Positions 1 through 11,100 of a DNA stretch of 64,000 bases are shown here, in pieces. The DNA is from Candida dubliniensis CD36 (Eukaryota > Ascomycota > Pichiomycetes > Serinales > Debaryomycetaceae). A program made the translations under genes and the position numbers. Position 1 is the stretch's first letter. The number at the start of each line of letters is the position of its first letter. The stretch is from positions 1,426,001 through 1,490,000 of the forward strand of contig NC_012860.1 in the NCBI RefSeq assembly GCF_000026945.1, read 5' to 3'. The notes under the pieces were generated by a model. It saw only the letters and a list, made by a program, of their open reading frames with translations. It had not been told where the DNA came from and searched no databases.

Positions 1-1479
1 ACAGATTAATGTAGATTGATACAACCCAGTAAATAAATCGATTATCACCGAGTCGTTTCTTGCCTTATGTTGGTTCCAACAAGTATTGGCTAATTTGTTT
101 ATCGCTTGAGGATCATCTATTTCGTCATCTTTTAATTCAGGCTTTTCGCAATAAGGTTTTTTGTGGATTCTATTCAAATCCTCATGAAGAGCATCTAACA
201 ACCAACTCAATAGCTCTTGTGAATCTTGTTGAAGATACCCAGAAAACATGGAGGAGTATCTCCCGATAGTTGATTTGAATTCTCTAGGTGAAATACTAGA
301 CCCATTCTTCACGTGATCAAAAGCCTGTTTTAAAAGGGATCCAAATGCATTGGCAACATCACCATGATAACCCAAGGGGTTGTCGAAATTCAATTCTTTC
401 TTGTAAATGTTGTAGAAGAAATAATAGTTAATCTCAGGAACATGTAATAGACATTGCAAAGCCGAGTTCATATAACAAGTGTTCCCCATGTTTGATAATC
501 CAAGGTGTCCACCACCTTGTGCTACTTCTTCGTATGCGTTCGAATGAGACAAAATGAATTGATCAGTGGGGAATTCTGTCTGATGTTTTTCTTTTGTCTC
601 CACCATTATATGATAGGTGTTAGCCATGATACCTTGATTCTTCAAGGCATCATCAAGCATATTTGGTGAAACTAGGGTTTTTTGGGAAATATCAAACATA
701 AAAGTTTGTACTGAAATCAAATACTGTAAATCTTTGTCTTGAGGAATAATAAACCAAATTCTATAATCTTTCATCGATTTGCGCGGTGCCTTAAGAACAT
801 TATAACGGATCAAATCCATTAAATTATAAAAAGTGCTTGTTTTCGAAAGAGACACTGGTATTGGTGAATCATGGTGTCCATGATGATGACCATGGCTGCT
901 TCCATTATGACGGTGTCGCAAGTATGTCGGTTGAGTCTTTTTGCCTAGTTGGTAAACCCAAAATAGGGGAGTGTTTCTTTCAATCTCTTTTTCTTTGGTT
1001 TCTGGATTGATAATAATAGCTCTAATAATTGGTTGGCCCAATATTCCAAACCATTCACCAAGATACTCAAATACTTTGGTCGATACATGACAGGAAGGGA
1101 CCGGTTCCTCGTTCTCAGGGTATAAAATACCTTGCTGATCGACTACTAAGTGGAAATCAATAGGACCAAGCTTTTCCTTCAAATCACTAAAATTATCGAT
1201 TGGTAAATTCAAAAATTCATGCAAAAAATCTTGTGGAATAATATAACGTTCAGTTCCTTCCTTAATAACATCATTATGTAATAAATCATTAATCAATTGA
1301 CGTTTTGATGCAAGATTATCGTTGTGGTACTCTTCTGTTCGTTCATTTGATTCGTTATGACGGAGTTCGTTATCGACATTTGTTGTGTGTTCTGAATCTG
1401 TTGCTTCAATCTCATTTGTAGTCACAATTTCCTTCGCATCAGAAGGTATTTTGGATCGATCTTCTATATTGTCAGACAT
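1..1479 (-). CDS. UBP12: Ubp12-like ubiquitin-specific protease, N-terminal part (runs off left edge)
   Basis: This is a deubiquitinating cysteine protease of the USP family, likely the orthologue of yeast Ubp12. The ATG is at 1479 on the minus strand and 493 codons are open to the window edge, so the C-terminal half is missing. The first ~170 residues look like a DUSP domain. The catalytic region starts near residue 325 with the Cys box GLSNMGNTCYMNSALQCL, whose nucleophile is Cys335. It continues with the usual FSGYLQQDSQELLSWLLDALHEDLNR block and ends in the LFTGLYQSTLIC segment; the His box lies outside the window. An unusual His-rich stretch (SHGHHHGHHDS) sits near residues 193-205, in the linker before the protease domain. 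The Ubp12 assignment rests on the DUSP plus USP layout and the Cys-box wording; another DUSP-type USP is less likely. Confidence 0.85.
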   Translation of the reverse strand, partial: MSDNIEDRSKIPSDAKEIVTTNEIEATDSEHTTNVDNELRHNESNERTEEYHNDNLASKRQLINDLLHNDVIKEGTERYIIPQDFLHEFLNLPIDNFSDLKEKLGPIDFHLVVDQQGILYPENEEPVPSCHVSTKVFEYLGEWFGILGQPIIRAIIINPETKEKEIERNTPLFWVYQLGKKTQPTYLRHRHNGSSHGHHHGHHDSPIPVSLSKTSTFYNLMDLIRYNVLKAPRKSMKDYRIWFIIPQDKDLQYLISVQTFMFDISQKTLVSPNMLDDALKNQGIMANTYHIMVETKEKHQTEFPTDQFILSHSNAYEEVAQGGGHLGLSNMGNTCYMNSALQCLLHVPEINYYFFYNIYKKELNFDNPLGYHGDVANAFGSLLKQAFDHVKNGSSISPREFKSTIGRYSSMFSGYLQQDSQELLSWLLDALHEDLNRIHKKPYCEKPELKDDEIDDPQAINKLANTCWNQHKARNDSVIIDLFTGLYQSTLIC

Positions 1480-2130
1480 GACACAACTTGGAAATAGAAA
1501 AAATCAGGTATCAGTTGTTTATAGAATAATTCAATTATTTATTATTGTTATTTCGAATAAGATATGCAGTTGTAAATTGGGGTTTGTATTTTCAGTTTTG
1601 TTGATAAAACAAAAAAAGATTACTTGAATCTTATTTTTTTTCTTTGTCTCTTCTCCATCCGTTGTAAAAAAAAAAAAAGAGTGCTTATATTTTTAGCAGC
1701 ACGTCGAGAAACTGCGAGGAAAGAGAGAAAGCAAAAAAAGAAAGAATTGTTGTCGACTCAAGGGGGATTAAGAAATTACAACGTAGATTATTGAGTCAGA
1801 TCTAATGCATAAGTAAAGAAAACAATATAATAACGCGTTTTTCTCGTGTACGAATAGATATCTTGATTGGTTCAACGTTACATATACTGTTTAAATTTAC
1901 AATATCTGGAAAGATTCTTTTCTTGTTGTTGAATGTTTAGAACTGAATATCTATTGCTAATAGACGTGTGGCTATTGCAAATTTTAAAAAGTGGCATTTG
2001 CCACCAACCAACGCGAGAAGAATAATTACGATAAGCGAGAAATAATTTGGTCAAAATCATTCACTAAAGCAACCAATGAATACAACAATGCATGTATATA
2101 TATATATATATATATATATTAACTATTATT
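1480..2130. other. Spacer between UBP12-like gene start and RRP43 end
   Basis: About 650 bases with no supported gene. It holds poly-T/poly-A runs, a Gcn4-like TGAGTCA at 1792-1798, one MCB-type ACGCGT at 1833-1838, and a TA microsatellite at 2095-2119 just beyond the RRP43 stop. It serves as the promoter of the leftward UBP12-like gene and the 3' flank of RRP43. Confidence 0.6.
2095..2119. repeat. TA dinucleotide microsatellite
   Basis: About 12 uninterrupted TA units lie just 3' of the RRP43 stop codon. Similar short TA tracts occur at 11574-11592, 47819-47837 and 49506-49521. All are in spacers, and they are likely to vary in length between strains. Confidence 0.9.
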
Positions 2131-3171
2131 TTATATCTGCTGGCCTTGCTCTCTACTTCTTCGTTTACTCATTTCAATAGCATCTTTTAACATGTCTAAT
2201 GTAATTTCACTTTCCGGATCGCCATTGACCAAACTTATTTTGTTTATACTTTCATTATTTGTTATAATTGATAAACGAGACAATACCGAGCTTTCTTCAG
2301 CTTCGCCTTCTAAATCAGCCAATAATATAGTGTTACCTTCATGTGAAACAACACCATAATTGCTAGCAATTGTTCCCCTTTTTATATCTAAACCTATTCT
2401 TTCATATAATGATTTGTTCAAATCGATGTTTATATTTGCTTTATTGGTATTAACCAACCCTCTAGTGTTTGATCTACGTGATTTCATGGCAACTTTGGTG
2501 TTGAAACTTTCTGATACATAACATCTGGGTAATTTCAATGATTTCAATGCTTCAAGCATAGATAAATAACACAAATCAAACAATGAGCTCGTTGATGTAC
2601 TTTTAGAGTATACTTTTATATTTGACAATAATACAAAGGAGTACAATTTATGGTGATGACTTGTGAGATTAATGTATTCCCATTGTTCAGGATTCAAATC
2701 TGGATAATATATGGTGGAGTTGCCTTGATTCTGGTCATCTTTGATTGAAATCCCCAAATTATTAATTCTTAAACTTGTAGAAGGAATTATTTTGCTATGG
2801 TATATGGTTTCAAACAAATCTTGCGATAAAATCATTTCCTCATCGGTAGGAGCTCCTAATCGTCCACGTAATATTTCCACACAAGGATAGATAGTGGCAT
2901 ATTTAGATTCATTGCTATTGAAATTTTCCACAATCCCTAATGTTATGGTATTTATAATAGTTGTTGAACCGCTCTTAACTACTGAAGATGAAAACACATT
3001 GTCATTGTTGTCTTGAAATTGGGTACTGTTAGATACTTCCACTGGTTTGAATTCAGTGAAATTACGCAAATTGGGTCTGATACCTAATGCTAAATGTCTT
3101 TGCAATGATACATCAGGGGCAATTCTTGCTAATACTTCTGGTGAAAATGTAACTTGTTTCAATTCGGTCAT
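2131..3171 (-). CDS. RRP43: Exosome core subunit Rrp43
   Basis: A 346-residue RNase PH-fold protein of the nuclear and cytoplasmic RNA exosome ring, which processes 5.8S rRNA and degrades RNA 3' to 5' together with Dis3/Rrp44. The N terminus (SPEVLARIAPDVSLQRHLALGIRPNLR) and the blocks VVKSGSTTII, YPCVEILRGRLGAPTDEEM and FDLCYLSMLEALKSLKLPR match the yeast Rrp43 family closely. The RNase PH domain runs from about residue 30 to 330. As in other eukaryotic ring subunits, the phosphorolytic residues are not evident, so it should be structural. The ATG at 3171 is the first in frame, and the family motif begins within ten residues. It diverges from GLT1 across a ~2 kb spacer. Confidence 0.93.
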   Translation of the reverse strand: MTELKQVTFSPEVLARIAPDVSLQRHLALGIRPNLRNFTEFKPVEVSNSTQFQDNNDNVFSSSVVKSGSTTIINTITLGIVENFNSNESKYATIYPCVEILRGRLGAPTDEEMILSQDLFETIYHSKIIPSTSLRINNLGISIKDDQNQGNSTIYYPDLNPEQWEYINLTSHHHKLYSFVLLSNIKVYSKSTSTSSLFDLCYLSMLEALKSLKLPRCYVSESFNTKVAMKSRRSNTRGLVNTNKANINIDLNKSLYERIGLDIKRGTIASNYGVVSHEGNTILLADLEGEAEESSVLSRLSIITNNESINKISLVNGDPESEITLDMLKDAIEMSKRRSREQGQQI

Positions 3172-3958
3172 GCTATAAGGTGGGTTTTTGATGAGTATTT
3201 AAATTGAAATGTTTGATGCTCATCACTGAAACGTATGAAGCAAGAAGGAAGAAAAAAAAAATCAAGACGCTCGTTGCATAATCCGGGTAAAAAATTGTAT
3301 GGACTGTATATAACAAGTCATGCCGATTTCACGTGAATCGGAATTATCCGGAAACACGTTTCCTAACGAAACATGGTAATTGTTTGATTTTGGTTAAAAT
3401 ATTCACCAAATTTTTTAGAAGAAAAAAAAAAAAATAATTTTCAAGAATTTTTTAAAATCATATGGGACAAATTGATTTTTTTTTTTAATGCCTATATTCT
3501 ATTTCATAAATATCACATGATGGTCAAAGGAATACACCCATTTATATTAGTACAATAATACAAGTCTGCTTGTAATTTACTTTCAATGAAAGATCCAGGT
3601 AAACTCTTTTTAGAAGATACAAGTTATCCCGTCCTTTCTGTTGATCTGCTCTAACGTGGTTAACCCCAACTCCATTTAAATCCGTGATGTGTTCTTATCT
3701 ACGAAAAATCACATTAAACGTTTAACGGGAAAATTATACCAAAATAGTAACTGATAGAGCAACACATTTCTTAGTGGTTCTAGTAGTAGTAGTGTGGAGA
3801 GGGCTAAGTAATTATAAAAGTGCCCCTCTATCTTGTTATTCCTTCTACCCATAACGCCGGTATAGGAAAGAAACACAGGAATGAAAAAAAAAAAAGATTA
3901 CGTAATTTATGAAATCAGACAATAATGATTTTCTCATTTTATTGGTCGTAAGCATGAC

Positions 3959-3976
3959 GATAAGAAAAATGAGTCA
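3959..3976. promoter_or_regulatory. GATA site plus Gcn4 site upstream of GLT1
   Basis: GATAAG at 3959-3964 is followed six bases later by TGAGTCA at 3970-3976, a perfect Gcn4 consensus. GATAAG is the consensus for Gln3/Gat1-type factors. Yeast GLT1 is known to respond to both nitrogen (Gln3) and amino-acid (Gcn4) control. The pair lies ~1.16 kb before the GLT1 ATG and ~0.8 kb before RRP43, so which gene it serves is inferred from function. A second GATAAG lies at 4207-4212. Confidence 0.5.
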
Positions 3977-4680
3977 AATAACAGCACAACAATGAAAACA
4001 ATCACATATCAGTTTTCAATCCCTCAGTTTAAGTAGGTTCCTTTCTGATTGACAAACAAAAGTTATTAGAACGAGACCGAGCTACTGTACTTGTAGTAAC
4101 AACTCTTGATTTAATATAAATGTGGAAATCTATGCACTGCTGTAGATTAGGTGAGACACGTGAGCATCATGGGTTCTTATAAATTGATGCGATGTGATTG
4201 GCTTCTGATAAGTTTTGTTAGGGGCAGTAGCAGCAGCAGAAAAAAAAAATAAATGTTTTAGATTGCATGGAAGGCTGAGGTGCTACCAATATTTAGTCAA
4301 ACTTATAGTCACAAAAGTGGGGAATATTAAGTGAGATTTCATTTATAAAAGGTGATGGCCACGCGAGAATCATCACATTGTGTTCATTCATTTACTCAAC
4401 AAGAAAGAAACTGATTGCAGAAAGAAAAAAAAAAAAAAAAAAAAAATCAGCAAATGGGAATCTCCGTAATATTAATCTAATCTTACACCCAAATGAGTTT
4501 CCAATTTCTCTTGTCCCCCCATAAATGCTTATATACAGTTAGCAATAGTGATAGTAATGATTGAAAATTATTTTCTCTCCTTATTTGCTTCCCTTTTTAT
4601 TGTGCATAAAAATTTTAATAATTTGAATCACAATGCAAATTCTTCAACTCTCAATTTAAAAAAGTAACTCCTCCCCCTAC

Positions 4681-4706
4681 TTCCTCTTCCTCTTCCTCTT
4701 CCTCCT
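4681..4706. repeat. TTCCTC hexamer pyrimidine repeat
   Basis: About four copies of TTCCTC make a strand-asymmetric polypyrimidine tract ~440 bases before the GLT1 start. Such tracts often mark nucleosome-poor promoter DNA in yeasts; that role is inferred here. Confidence 0.75.
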
Positions 4707-5139
4707 CTTTGATTTCCAAATTTAAAAGAAAAAATTTCCATTTATTTATTTATTTATTCTTCTTTTCCCTTTCTTTTTCTTCTTTCTTTTTTTTTTTTTT
4801 TTTTTTTCAATTTAGATAATTTCAATTCAATTTACTTTCTTACCTCCACGTTATCACATTAAAGGAAAGTTAACATATATTCTCAACTGGAGGGACAATT
4901 TTTAATTCATTCCAATCACATTTCATATTCCAATCTTAGTTTATCTTATAGAAGTATTTTTTAGAATTTTCATACAGATACAAGAAAAACTAGTCTTTTT
5001 CATTCATATTCAAAGTACCCGTTGATTTTTATTATTTGGTTCTTGTGACTTTTTTCTTTTGGTATAATATATTTATTTCTACAACTGTATAAACACACAT
5101 ACATACGCTAATCTACTTTGTATTTGATTGAGTTTCAAA

Positions 5140-8100
5140 ATGAGTCCTAGTGCATCTTATTTACCCCAAGAGGAGTTTAGTACTACTAATGTTTACGATT
5201 ACGACGAAGTCCCAGAAAACAAATCATGGGCTTCTTCTTTGCCAGTGGCCAAAGGTTTATATAACCCTGAATTAGAAAAAGATGCTTGTGGGGTTGGTTT
5301 CACCTGCCATTTGAAAGGGGTTCCATCTCATAAAATAGTGTCTGATGCTAAAAGTTTATTATGTAACATGACCCACAGAGGTGGGGAATTGAATCCACAA
5401 GATGGTGATGGTGCTGGTTTGTTGAGTTCCATTCCTCATAAATTCTTGAAAAGAGAATTTCAATACTACTGTAATGTTGAATTGCCAGCTAAAGGTCAAT
5501 ACGGTGTAGGTAACGTTTTTTTCAAAAAAGATGATGCTGTATTTGAAAAATCAAAGAAAACTTTTGAAAGCATTGCTGATTCCTTAGGATTGAAAGTTTT
5601 GGGTTGGAGAGAAGTGCCTCACGATTCTTCAATTTTGGGTGCTGCCGCATTATCAAGAGAACCATATATATTGCAACCAGCTGTTGTTTATAAAGAAATA
5701 TGGGGTCAAGACGTTTCAGATGATGAATTTGATTCTAAATACAGAAAAGATTTTGAAAAAAGATTGTTTATTTTAAGAAAACAAGCTTCTCACACCATTG
5801 GATTGCACAATTGGTTCTACATTTGTTCACTTTCCAACAAAACTATTGTCTACAAAGGTCAATTGGCTCCTAAACAAGTTTACTCATACTATCATGATTT
5901 GGTAAACGCTGAATACGAGTCCCATTTTGCTTTGGTCCACTCCCGTTTCTCCACCAACACTTTCCCATCTTGGGACAGAGCCCAACCATTGAGATTGGCA
6001 GCACACAATGGTGAAATCAATACTTTGAGAGGTAACAAAAACTGGATGAGAGCCAAAGAAGGGGTTATGAAATCCAAATTGTTTGGTGATGAAATGGATA
6101 AATTATTCCCCATTATTGAAGAAGGTGGATCTGATTCAGCTGCATTTGATAACGTTTTGGAATTATTGGTTATCAATGGTGTTGTCTCCTTACCAGAAGC
6201 TGTTATGATGATGATTCCAGAAGCTTGGCAGAATGATGAAAACATTGATCCAAAGAAAAAGGCCTTTTACGAATGGGCTGCTTGTTTGATGGAACCATGG
6301 GATGGTCCAGCTTTGTTCACATTTGCCGATGACAGATACTGTGGTGCTAATTTAGATCGTAATGGTTTGAGACCATGTCGTTACTATGTTATTGACGATG
6401 ATCGTATGATTTGTGCTTCCGAGGTTGGTGTTATTGAAATTCAACCGGAAAAAGTTATACAGAAAGGCAGATTACAGCCTGGTAGAATGTTATTGGTTGA
6501 TACTAAAGAAGGTCGTATTGTCGATGACCGTGAATTAAAAAACAAGGTTGCTTCAAGATATGACTTTAAATCTTGGGTTTTGGCTAACATGATTAGTTTG
6601 CAAGATTTAAATGAAAAATTGGCGGCCAGAAAAATTGATATTGAGGCAAAACCCATTGATGTGAATGTCAATGTTCAATCAGACCCAAGATTGGTTGCTG
6701 CTGGGTACTCTCATGAACAAATATTGTTTGTTTTAGCTCCAATGGCTGAAGGTAATGAAGCATTGGGGTCCATGGGTAACGATAACGCCTTGGCATGTAT
6801 TTCAGAACAGCCTAAATTGTTATATGAATATTTCCGTCAATTGTTTGCTCAAGTCACAAATCCACCTATTGATCCAATCAGAGAAAAAATTGTCATGTCT
6901 TTGGAATGTTATGTTGGTCCTCAAGGTAACTTGTTAGAAATGAAACCCGACCAATTGAACAGATTGTTATTGAAGTCACCCATTTTGACCAGTTCTGAAT
7001 TGTTGACCATTAAGAACATTCAAACTGTTTATCCATCCTGGTCAGTTGCCAACATCGACATCACTTTTGAAAAATCTGAAGGTATTCAAGGATACATTAA
7101 TACCATCGATAGAATTTGTCAAGCTGCATCTCAAGCTATTGCTGATGATAATCAAATTATCATTTTGAGTGATGTTGCTACTTGTGCTGAAAGATTACCA
7201 ATTTCTGCTTTAATTGCTGTTGGTGCCGTTCATCATCATTTGGTTAGACAAAAGCAACGTTCAAAAGTCGCTCTTATAATTGAAACTCAAGAAGCCAAAG
7301 AAGTTCACCATGCATGTTGTTTGGTTGGATATGGTGCCGATGCCATCAACCCATACTTGGCAATGGAAACTTTGGTGAGAATGAAACATCAAGGTTTGTT
7401 GAAAAATGAAAGTTTGACCGAAGAGAAAATTATTCAAAATTACAAAGGATCCATCGATGCTGGTATTTTGAAGGTTATGTCGAAAATGGGTATTTCCACT
7501 TTGGCTTCATATAAGGGGGCTCAAATCTTTGAAGCTCTTGGTATTGATAACTCAGTTATTGATAGATGTTTTGCTGGTACTGCATCTAGAATCAAAGGTG
7601 TTACTTTTGAATACATTGCTCAAGATGCTTTTACATTACACGAAAGAGGGTATCCAACTAGAGACACTATCAAACCAATAGGGTTACCCGAAACCGGTGA
7701 ATATCACTGGAGAGATGGAGGTGATACACATATCAATGATCCAGCTGCCATTGCCTCATTACAAGATGCAGTTCGTAACAAGAATGAAAGAGCTTACGAG
7801 GCTTATGCCAAGAAAGAAAATGAAGCTGTTCGTAACTGTACTTTGCGTGGGTTGTTAGATTTTGAGTTTGAATCGTCAACTGAAGTCCCTATTGATCAAG
7901 TCGAACCATGGACGGAAATTGTTCGTCGTTTTTTCACTGGTGCCATGTCTTATGGTTCCATTTCAATGGAATCACATTCCACTTTAGCAGTTGCCATGAA
8001 CAGATTGGGTGGTAAATCCAACACCGGTGAAGGTGGTGAAGATGCAGCCAGATCACAAGTTCATGAAAATGGTGATACCATGAGATCCGCCATTAAACAA

Positions 8101-11100
8101 GTTGCTTCTGGTAGATTTGGGGTCACATCATACTACTTGGCTGATGCTGATGAATTACAAATCAAAATGGCCCAAGGTGCCAAGCCTGGTGAAGGTGGTG
8201 AATTGCCAGGGAACAAGGTATCTGCTGAAATTGGTAAGACCAGACATTCTACTCCAGGTGTAGGGTTGATTTCTCCACCACCTCATCATGATATTTACTC
8301 AATTGAAGATTTGAAACAATTGTTATATGATTTGAAATGTGCCAATCCAAGAGCCAGAACTTCAGTCAAATTAGTTTCCGAAGTTGGTGTTGGTATTGTT
8401 GCTGCTGGTGTTGCCAAAGCCGGTTCAGAAAACATTTTAGTTTCTGGTGGTGATGGTGGTACTGGTGCTGCCAAATTGACTTCTATCAAATATGCTGGTT
8501 TGCCATGGGAATTGGGTTTAGCTGAGTCTCATCAAACTTTGGTTTTGAATGATTTGAGAGGTAGAGTTATTTTGCAAACTGATGGACAAATCAGAACAGG
8601 TAGAGACATTGCCATTGCTTGTTTGTTGGGTGCTGAAGAATGGGGGTTTGCCACTTCGCCATTAATTGCTATGGGTTGTATTTACATGAGAAAATGTCAC
8701 TTGGGTACTTGTCCAGTTGGTATTGCCACCCAAGATCCAGAATTGAGAAAGAAATTCGAAGGTACACCAGAACATGTCATCAATTTCTTTTACTATTTGG
8801 CCAATGATTTAAGAAAATTCATGGCAAAATTAGGGTTCAGAACTATTAATGAGATGGTGGGTAGAACTGAAAAATTGAAGGTTAGAGAAGATTTGAGAAA
8901 CACCAAGAATGCCAATATTGACTTATCGCCAATTTTGACTCCTGCCCACACTATCAGACCTGGTGTTGCTACTCATTGTGTTAGAAAGCAAGATCATAAA
9001 TTGCATATCAGAGTTGATAACAAATTGATTGATGAATCGGAATTGACTTTGGCTAAAGGTTTGCCAGTTACTATTGATTGTGAAGTTGTCAACACTGACC
9101 GTTCTTTGGGTACCACATTGTCGTACCGTGTTTCCAAGACTTTTGGTGAACAAGGTTTGCCACATGACACTATCCATGTTAATGTGACTGGTTCTGCTGG
9201 TCAATCGTTTGGTGCCTTTTTGGCGTCTGGTGTCACTTTAGAATTAGAGGGTGACGCCAACGATTACATTGGGAAAGGTTTATCTGGTGGTAGAATTATT
9301 GTCTACCCACCAAGAGAATCCAAGTTCAAAGCCGAAGATCAAATCATCGCTGGTAACACTGCCTTCTTTGGAGCCACTTCAGGTTCAGCCTTTATCAGAG
9401 GTATTGCTGCAGAGAGATTTGCCGTTAGAAACTCTGGTGCTATTATTGTTACAGAAGGTACCGGTGATCATGGTTGTGAATATATGTCTGGTGGTAGAGT
9501 TGTTGTTTTAGGTTCCACTGGTAGAAACTTTGGTTCTGGTATGTGTGGTGGTATTGCATATGTTTTGGACATGGCACAAGATTTTGCTGAAAAAGTCAAT
9601 GGAGCTCAAGTTGAATTATCCCAAGTTACTGAAACAGAGGAAATTGCATTCTTGAGAAACTTGATTGAGGACCATCGTCATTACACTGGTTCTGAAGTTG
9701 CTGATAACATTTTGAATGATTTCAACAGATACTTGCCTAGATTTGTTAAAGTTTTACCAAACGACTACAAAAAAGTATTGGAAAAGGAAAAGAAATTAGC
9801 TGAAGAAGCCAAAAAGAAAGAATTGAGTACTTTCTTGAAATCCATCAAGGAAGATCCAGAATCAGATGTCACCAACGGAGAAGCTTATAAGATTAAGAAA
9901 GGACATGTTCATCATCCTAACAAAGGCAAGAATGAACCAAAAGTTGCTGATGTTGAAGATACTATTTTCAACACTGAGTTTGAAAAGAAGGCTCCTGTAA
10001 AATTGGATAAACTCAGAGGGTTTATGAAATATAAACGTAGAAATGAAAAATACAGAGATGCCAAGGCCAGAACCAAGGATTGGAATGAAATGACTTCGAG
10101 ATTGACTAAAGAGGAATTGAAATATGAAACTGCTAGATGTATGGATTGTGGTGTTCCATTCTGTACCTCGGATACTGGTTGTCCTATTTCTAATGTTATT
10201 CCTAAATGGAATGAATTGGTTTTCAATGATAGATGGTTTGATGCTTTGCAAAGATTATTGATGACCAACAATTTCCCAGAATTTACTGGTAGAATTTGTC
10301 CAGCTCCATGTAATGGTGCTTGTGTTTTGGGTATCAATGAAGATCCAGTCAATATTAAATCTGTTGAATGTGCCATTATCGACCATGGTTTCGAACAAGG
10401 TTGGATCAAGCCAACTCCACCGGCTCACAGAACTGGTAAGACTGTTGCTGTTATTGGTTCTGGTCCTGCAGGTTTAGCAGCTGCTGATCAATTGAATAAG
10501 GCTGGTCATTTGGTTACTGTTTATGAAAGAAGTGACAGACCAGGTGGTTTGTTGATGTATGGTATTCCAAACATGAAGTTGGACAAGGGTATCGTCAAGA
10601 GAAGAACCGATTTATTGGCAGCCGAAGGTGTTGAGTTTATTTGTAACACCACAGTTGGAGAAGATATTACTGTTTCTGAATTGAAGTCACAATTTGATGC
10701 TGTTGTTTTCGCTGTTGGGTCTACTATTCCAAGAGATTTGAGAATCCCAGGTAGAGAATTAAAGAACATTAATTTTGCTATGCAATTATTGCATTCCAAC
10801 ACCAAAGCCTTGTTGGATGATCAATTGGAGGATATCCGAAAGAACTTGGCTGGTAAGAATGTCGTTGTTATTGGTGGCGGTGATACTGGTAATGATTGTT
10901 TGGGTACATCTACTAGACATGGTGCCAAATCCGTGACTAACTTTGAATTGTTGCCACACCCACCAAATGCCAGACCAAAGGATAACCCATGGCCACAATG
11001 GCCTAGAATTTTCAGAGTCGACTACGGTCATACTGAAGTCGCTACTCATTACGGTAAAGATCCAAGAGAATATTCTATATTATCCAAAGAGTTTGTTGGT

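Larger units (their letters stand above)
3172..5139. other. Long divergent spacer between RRP43 and GLT1
   Basis: Nearly 2 kb without a supported gene; no tRNA or transposon was seen. It holds a TCACGTGA palindrome (3329-3336), GATAAG (3959-3964) beside TGAGTCA (3970-3976), CACGTG (4157-4162), a second GATAAG (4207-4212), a long poly-A run near 4424-4446, a pyrimidine tract with TTCCTC repeats (4681-4706) and long T runs up to about 4807. The T-rich stretch and the AT-rich final 300 bases look like the GLT1 core promoter and leader. Confidence 0.6.

Noticed and set aside
9862..10409. Two overlapping antisense open frames of 129 and 165 codons inside GLT1
   Set aside because: They are opposite to a strongly conserved, codon-biased gene; the open frames are a by-product of its codon choice and have no recognisable protein features.
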